Source: Tepidibacillus_B infernus (lineage in GTDB: Bacteria; Bacillota; Bacilli; Tepidibacillales; Tepidibacillaceae). From it: 64,000 nucleotides of DNA. Shown here piece after piece: positions 60,387 through 64,000 of this stretch. Where the stretch lies: positions 1,488,001 to 1,552,000 of the forward strand of contig NZ_JBLWFI010000001.1 of the NCBI RefSeq assembly GCF_048898065.1. The letters run 5' to 3'. Position 1 is the stretch's first letter. Each line of letters starts with the position of its first letter. A program made the position numbers and the translations under genes. The notes under the pieces were generated by a model that was not told the DNA's origin, did no database searches, and worked only from the letters and a program-made list of their open reading frames with translations.

Positions 60387-61694
60387 TTATTTCAGCTTAG
60401 TAGATAGCTCCTCACCAATATAATGGAGTTTTTCAGCCAAATCGGCTACTTCTTGGCTAGAATCGGAAATTTGCTCTGAGATTTCAGTAAGGTGTTTGAT
60501 TTGTTTACTTACCGTCGTCACTTGTTCTAGATTATTATGGATTCCGCCCATCATCTCAGCTAGCTCCAACTGTAATTGCTCCGTATATTTGCTCCCTTGA
60601 TGAACGGAAGTATTTGTTTGTTTCACGACACTTAACATTTCTTCAACAGCAACATGTGATTTCTTAATTAAATCACTAATATCTTCAAGGGCCTGCTGAG
60701 TGCTTTGAGCAAGATTTTTTACTTCACCAGCTACGACTGCAAACCCTTTTCCATGTTCTCCAGCTCTTGCAGCCTCAATCGTTGCGTTTAAAGCCAATAT
60801 GTTGGTTTGCTTTGCAATTCCATGGATTAAAGAAATAATTTCTCCAATCTTCTTAGAATGTTCGTTGATTCGAGAGGTGCTTTCCTGTAATTGAATCATC
60901 TGTTCTTCAATCGCATGAATTTGAGACAGTGTATCTTCTACAACCTTTCCACTATGTAAGGCCATTTCTTGGACCTTTTCTGCATGAGCTGTTGCTTCCT
61001 CTGTTGCTGCAGTAATTTCTTCAGAACTTGCATACATATTCTGAACAGAAGTTGATGTTTGTTCTGCATTAGCGACAAGGGATTCACTAGAATCTAGCAA
61101 TCTCTTTTCTAGTCGCTTGATATCATCCAGTTTTAACATTTTTGAGGTATAAGAATCTATATACGTTTCTTCTACTAATTGCATATCAAATGTAGTTAAT
61201 TTTGTGAATGCCAACAAAACTTCCGAAAGTCTTGGATCATCCTCATATTTTTTTGTGAGAAGTGGAAAAACAGATTTGTAGTAAAGTTGATAAGCACCAA
61301 AAAACCATTCAGAGTCTAAGCGGATCCGGTCATGCACTCTTCCAATCTTCCTACGATTCATCACATATTGTTCATCGACCACACCATCAGTTAGACTCAA
61401 AAAGTATTGTTTTTGAGTAATTTTTAAGCGTTCAAATGTACTATGTTGTTTAACAATCCCTTCCAAAAGAGGAATGGTTTTAATTTTTTCATAAAATTGA
61501 TCTACTATTTCATCTGCATGTTCTTCAAACAATGCTTTTTGTTCCCTCATTATTTTTAATGTTTCATCTGTAATCCCTAACATTGATAATTTTTGTTTGA
61601 TTTCATTCTCAGTTACCTTTAGTGTTACATTGTGCCTATTCCATTGATTTTCATTGTGATGGATACCATCCTCTATACTCTTACGTTTGAACAT
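60387..61694 (-). CDS. hemAT: Globin-coupled aerotaxis transducer HemAT
   Basis: A 435-residue soluble chemoreceptor. Residues 20-185 are a sensor globin with the proximal histidine His121 in KIGRVHDRIRLDSEWFFG. The C-terminal half is a coiled-coil methyl-accepting signalling domain with the hairpin tip GIAKQTNILALNATIEAARAGEHGKGFAVVA. It lacks membrane helices. It senses oxygen with heme and signals to CheA, steering cells relative to oxygen. It stands alone with its own GGGG site. Confidence 0.95.
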   Translation of the reverse strand: MFKRKSIEDGIHHNENQWNRHNVTLKVTENEIKQKLSMLGITDETLKIMREQKALFEEHADEIVDQFYEKIKTIPLLEGIVKQHSTFERLKITQKQYFLSLTDGVVDEQYVMNRRKIGRVHDRIRLDSEWFFGAYQLYYKSVFPLLTKKYEDDPRLSEVLLAFTKLTTFDMQLVEETYIDSYTSKMLKLDDIKRLEKRLLDSSESLVANAEQTSTSVQNMYASSEEITAATEEATAHAEKVQEMALHSGKVVEDTLSQIHAIEEQMIQLQESTSRINEHSKKIGEIISLIHGIAKQTNILALNATIEAARAGEHGKGFAVVAGEVKNLAQSTQQALEDISDLIKKSHVAVEEMLSVVKQTNTSVHQGSKYTEQLQLELAEMMGGIHNNLEQVTTVSKQIKHLTEISEQISDSSQEVADLAEKLHYIGEELSTKLK

Positions 61695-62010
61695 CTGTTA
61701 CACCCCTAACATAATTTGTCCAACATATTCCAACTAAAGAGTATTGTAACAAGATTAAAATCTTTTGACTATAAAAATCATATTATTATCACACATAGAA
61801 GTGTTGGTGAACTAATCACCACTTAAAGTTTTCACACTTTTATCACACATTTGTCTAAATAATTAATTTTTGGAATCATTACTTAAATTTTCTTGTATAT
61901 AGGATTATACTAAATAAAAGGTAATTCAATATTTTTACAAGTTATATACAATTTTTTATTAGTAGTGGTTCCTTTTAAGAACCAAAATAAAAAATGGAGA
62001 GTGCTGAAAA
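61695..62010. other. Intergenic region between hemAT and adh
   Basis: No gene seen. It carries the divergent promoters. A TATAGTC/TTGTTACAAT segment precedes hemAT. On the plus side, GGTTC/GAACC (61962-61978) forms a hairpin 16 bases before the adh ribosome site. A TCACAC-rich part at 61788-61855 (ATCACACA, TTCACACTTTTATCACACA) could bind a redox regulator such as Rex or Fnr, but none matches well. Confidence 0.4.
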
Positions 62011-63162
62011 ATGAGAGTAAGCGGTTATTTTATTCCAACAGTAAATTTAATTGGTGCTGGTAGTGTGAAGGAGGTTGGAGAGCGAGTTAAGACCTTAGGG
62101 GGTAAAAAGGTTTTAATCGTTACAGATGCTTTTTTAGCGAAAATAGGAATGGCTGATCAAGTAAAAGGCTTGATTCAAGAGGCTGGTTTAGAAGCTGTGA
62201 TCTTTGATGGCGTAGAACCTAATCCAACCGACCGTAATGTAGAAGATGGCCTTAAAGTATGGAAAGAAAATGGTTGTGATGCACTGGTTTCCTTAGGTGG
62301 TGGATCATCACATGATTGTGCGAAAGGCATTGGTCTTGTTGCAGCAAATGGAGGAAAAATTCATGATTACGAGGGAGTAGATAAATCCAGTAATCCGTTT
62401 GTACCATTCGTGGCTGTGAACACAACCGCTGGTACTGCATCTGAAATGACACGTTTCTGCATTATTACTGACACAAGCCGTAAAGTAAAAATGGCTATTG
62501 TCGATTGGAGAGTTACTCCTGCCGTATCGATTAACGATCCAGAGTTAATGGTAGGAATGCCACCATCACTAACAGCTGCAACAGGAATGGATGCATTAAC
62601 CCATGCCATTGAAGCATATGTATCAACAGATGCGAATCCATTAACAGATTCTGCTGCGTTAATGGCGATTGAGATTATTTCTGAGTACTTACCAAAAGCT
62701 GTTGCAAATGGTTCCAATATAGAAGCTCGTGAAAAAATGGCATATGCTCAATTCTTAGCAGGAATGGCATTTAACAATGCAAGTCTAGGCTATGTTCATG
62801 CAATGGCTCATCAATTGGGTGGTTATTATAATTTACCACATGGTGTATGTAATGCAATTCTACTCCCACATGTTGAGCAATTTAACCTTATTGCTGCTCC
62901 TGAACGTTTCCGTGATATAGCAGTAGCAATGGGTGAAAATATTGACGGACTTTCAGTAAATGAAGCAGCTCAAAAAGCGATTGAGGCAATTAAGAGATTA
63001 TCTACATCGATTGGAATTCCATCAGGATTAGCGGAGTTAGGTGTAAAAGAAGAAGATTTCGAGATTATGGCAACGAATGCGCAAAAAGATGCCACACACC
63101 TTACCAATCCAAGAAAAGCAACCTTAGAGGAAATCATGCAAATCTTTAAAAATGCAATGTAA
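62011..63162 (+). CDS. Iron-containing alcohol dehydrogenase (group III)
   Basis: A 383-residue NAD(P)-dependent dehydrogenase. The NAD site is SLGGGSSHDCAKGIG. The iron ligands are in GMDALTHAIEAYVS, YVHAMAHQLGG and LPHGVCNAILLPHV. It starts MRVSGYFIPTVNLIGAGS, typical of the DhaT/AdhB/methanol dehydrogenase-like group. It may reduce aldehydes in fermentation, including 3-hydroxypropionaldehyde, but no glycerol dehydratase is seen here. It is a single gene unit with a terminator-like stem after it. Confidence 0.93.
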   Translation: MRVSGYFIPTVNLIGAGSVKEVGERVKTLGGKKVLIVTDAFLAKIGMADQVKGLIQEAGLEAVIFDGVEPNPTDRNVEDGLKVWKENGCDALVSLGGGSSHDCAKGIGLVAANGGKIHDYEGVDKSSNPFVPFVAVNTTAGTASEMTRFCIITDTSRKVKMAIVDWRVTPAVSINDPELMVGMPPSLTAATGMDALTHAIEAYVSTDANPLTDSAALMAIEIISEYLPKAVANGSNIEAREKMAYAQFLAGMAFNNASLGYVHAMAHQLGGYYNLPHGVCNAILLPHVEQFNLIAAPERFRDIAVAMGENIDGLSVNEAAQKAIEAIKRLSTSIGIPSGLAELGVKEEDFEIMATNAQKDATHLTNPRKATLEEIMQIFKNAM

Positions 63163-63181
63163 TTGAGACTGATCTTTTAAT

Positions 63182-63331
63182 CGGCTGTAGCCAAGAATTC
63201 CTTAGGCAGCAGCCGTTTAACTTTAACTTCCCTCCGAAAGAAGTCTCCCACTTCTAAACGTGAAGGTGTGCCAGTACCAGTGAAAGTAGGAGATGAATTT
63301 CGGTTAGGCGTAGCCTAAAGTTGTCTTTTTT
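63182..63331. other. Nested structured region resembling an IS605-type right end
   Basis: First CGGCTG/CAGCCG (63182-63212) forms a stem after adh. Then nested arms AACTTTA/TAAAGTT, CCGAAA/TTTCGG and TCTCC-ACTTC/GAAAGT-GGAGA enclose a 30-base core, followed by eight T. The pattern resembles the structured 3' ends of TnpB-only elements of the IS200/IS605 group. It may be a remnant of a former element. Confidence 0.45.
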
Positions 63332-63495
63332 TTGCTATGATATAATTAGTCTTATATAAATGAAAGGCTGATATATCAATGAAATTAGACTGGGTGAAAA
63401 TTACAATATTTCCTTAGTAGAATGGAAGCACGATGTTGAGAAGCTTTTGCTTACTCACAACGGGTGGTGCGCCCATTGAAGTGAGGTGATTCGAT

Positions 63496-64000
63496 ATGGC
63501 AAACAAAGCATATAAGTTCCGTCTGTACCCAACACAAGAACAAGAGCAATTTCTTGCGAAAACCTTCGGTTGCGTTCGTTTCGTCTACAATAAAATGTTG
63601 GCTGAACGAAAGGAAACATATGAGAAGTTCAAGGACGACAAAGAAGCCTTGAAAAAGCAAAAATTCCCGACTCCTGCCAAGTACAAAAAGGAGTTTGCAT
63701 GGCTCAAAGAAGTCGATAGCCTTGCGTTGGCAAACGCTCAACTGAATTTGCAGAAGGCATACCAAAACTTCTTCTCTGGTCGTGTTGAATTTCCTAAGTT
63801 CAAAAGCCGCAAGGCGAGACAGTCCTACACAACCAACGTGGTCAACGGAAACATTATGCTTTTGGATGGCTATATCAAATTACCGAAACTGAAACTTGTA
63901 AAAATGAAACAACATCGGGAAATCCCGTCACATCATATCCTCAAGTCTTGTACGGTTTCTCGAACAAAAACAGGAAAATACTATGTTTCTATTCTCACTG
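63496..64000 (+). CDS. tnpB: TnpB-type RNA-guided nuclease (IS200/IS605), 5' part
   Basis: An open frame of at least 168 residues running off the window. It begins MANKAYKFRLYPTQEQEQFL and continues with GCVRFVYNKMLAERKETYEKF, the classic N-terminus of TnpB (OrfB). FPKFKSRKARQSYTT follows, as in the wedge part of the protein. The RuvC residues and zinc finger would lie beyond 64000. ATG has GAGGTG eight bases upstream. No tnpA is seen upstream, so it may be a TnpB-only element (IS1341 type). Confidence 0.92.
   Translation, partial: MANKAYKFRLYPTQEQEQFLAKTFGCVRFVYNKMLAERKETYEKFKDDKEALKKQKFPTPAKYKKEFAWLKEVDSLALANAQLNLQKAYQNFFSGRVEFPKFKSRKARQSYTTNVVNGNIMLLDGYIKLPKLKLVKMKQHREIPSHHILKSCTVSRTKTGKYYVSILT

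Noticed and set aside
61788..61855. Rex or Fnr site in the hemAT-adh gap
   Set aside because: Several TCACAC words are present but no palindrome matches TTGTGAA-N4-TTCACAA or TGTGA-N6-TCACA.
63451..63765. Minus-strand 104-residue frame at the end of the window
   Set aside because: It is antisense to the clear TnpB reading frame and has no recognisable features.
1..64000. CRISPR arrays, tRNA or rRNA genes, prophage modules
   Set aside because: I looked for regularly spaced repeats, CCA-ending cloverleafs and phage structural genes and saw none.

Overview
The window is AT-rich, closely packed bacterial DNA. The gene families point to an anaerobic or facultatively anaerobic, spore-forming member of the Bacillales: a SleB-type cortex hydrolase, YrrS, YitT, HemAT, GlpP antiterminators, thioredoxin-type ArsC, many TTG/GTG starts behind strong GGAGG sites, and short intergenic terminators. 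A complete respiratory arsenate reductase cluster and two genes read through in-frame UGA suggest a selenium-using arsenate respirer. A Tepidibacillus/Vulcanibacillus-like genus is my guess and is not proven by this window. No rRNA, tRNA, CRISPR array or prophage was seen.

Layout. (1) 38-7442: a sugar-uptake and hydrolysis operon on the minus strand (GH43, binding protein, two CUT1 permeases, GH2, LacI regulator). It has one good sigma-A promoter and two LacI/CcpA-type operators. (2) 7849-26500: a large glycerol and glycerol-3-phosphate region with glpABC, glpFK, dhaKLM, two GlpP antiterminators, glpQ, glpD and a sigma-54 activator carrying an HPr domain. Three leaders (glpA, glpF, glpD) share a tandem GGAGA-N3-GGAGA box directly before an intrinsic terminator. 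An IS1634-family element sits between glpK and glpA inside a 98-bp target duplication. A HesB-like selenoprotein lies at 24262-24576. (3) 26550-33432: TauE/DUF1634, MotAB, a SleB-type hydrolase, YitT, an rRNA methyltransferase and two copies of an unnamed palindromic repeat. (4) 33436-36352: an FTR-beta-like protein and an arsenic resistance locus (arsC, arsR, acr3). The acr3 frame has UGA exactly at the essential cysteine codon. (5) 36409-40590: modABC. Its Moco-riboswitch-like leader and terminator are separated from modA by an IS4-family insertion. (6) 40702-52350: a thioredoxin-like protein, an ArsP-type permease, and the arsenate respiration cluster (tatA, a polyferredoxin, arrD, arrB, arrA, arrC, response regulator, kinase, oxyanion-binding lipoprotein). 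A second Moco-riboswitch-like leader precedes arrC. (7) 52473-56541: a FluC pair behind a fluoride riboswitch, and a three-gene 2-hydroxyacyl-CoA-dehydratase-like set. (8) 56760-64000: an IS110 element, yrrS, queF and a queuosine-precursor transporter behind a preQ1 riboswitch, HemAT, an iron-dependent alcohol dehydrogenase, and a TnpB gene cut by the window end.

How the parts fit. ModABC imports molybdate for the molybdopterin cofactor of ArrA, and both transcription units carry similar Moco-type leaders, so cofactor status may govern supply and use together. Glycerol-3-phosphate oxidised by GlpABC or GlpD would feed electrons to the quinone pool, which ArrC/ArrB/ArrA could drain onto arsenate. 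The resulting arsenite would be exported by the ACR3 pump. Two gene models are interpreted as selenoproteins (ACR3 and HesB-like). Selenocysteine insertion genes are not in this window, so that reading depends on the rest of the genome. Two transposase genes contain runs of N (13109-13239 and 39909-40148).
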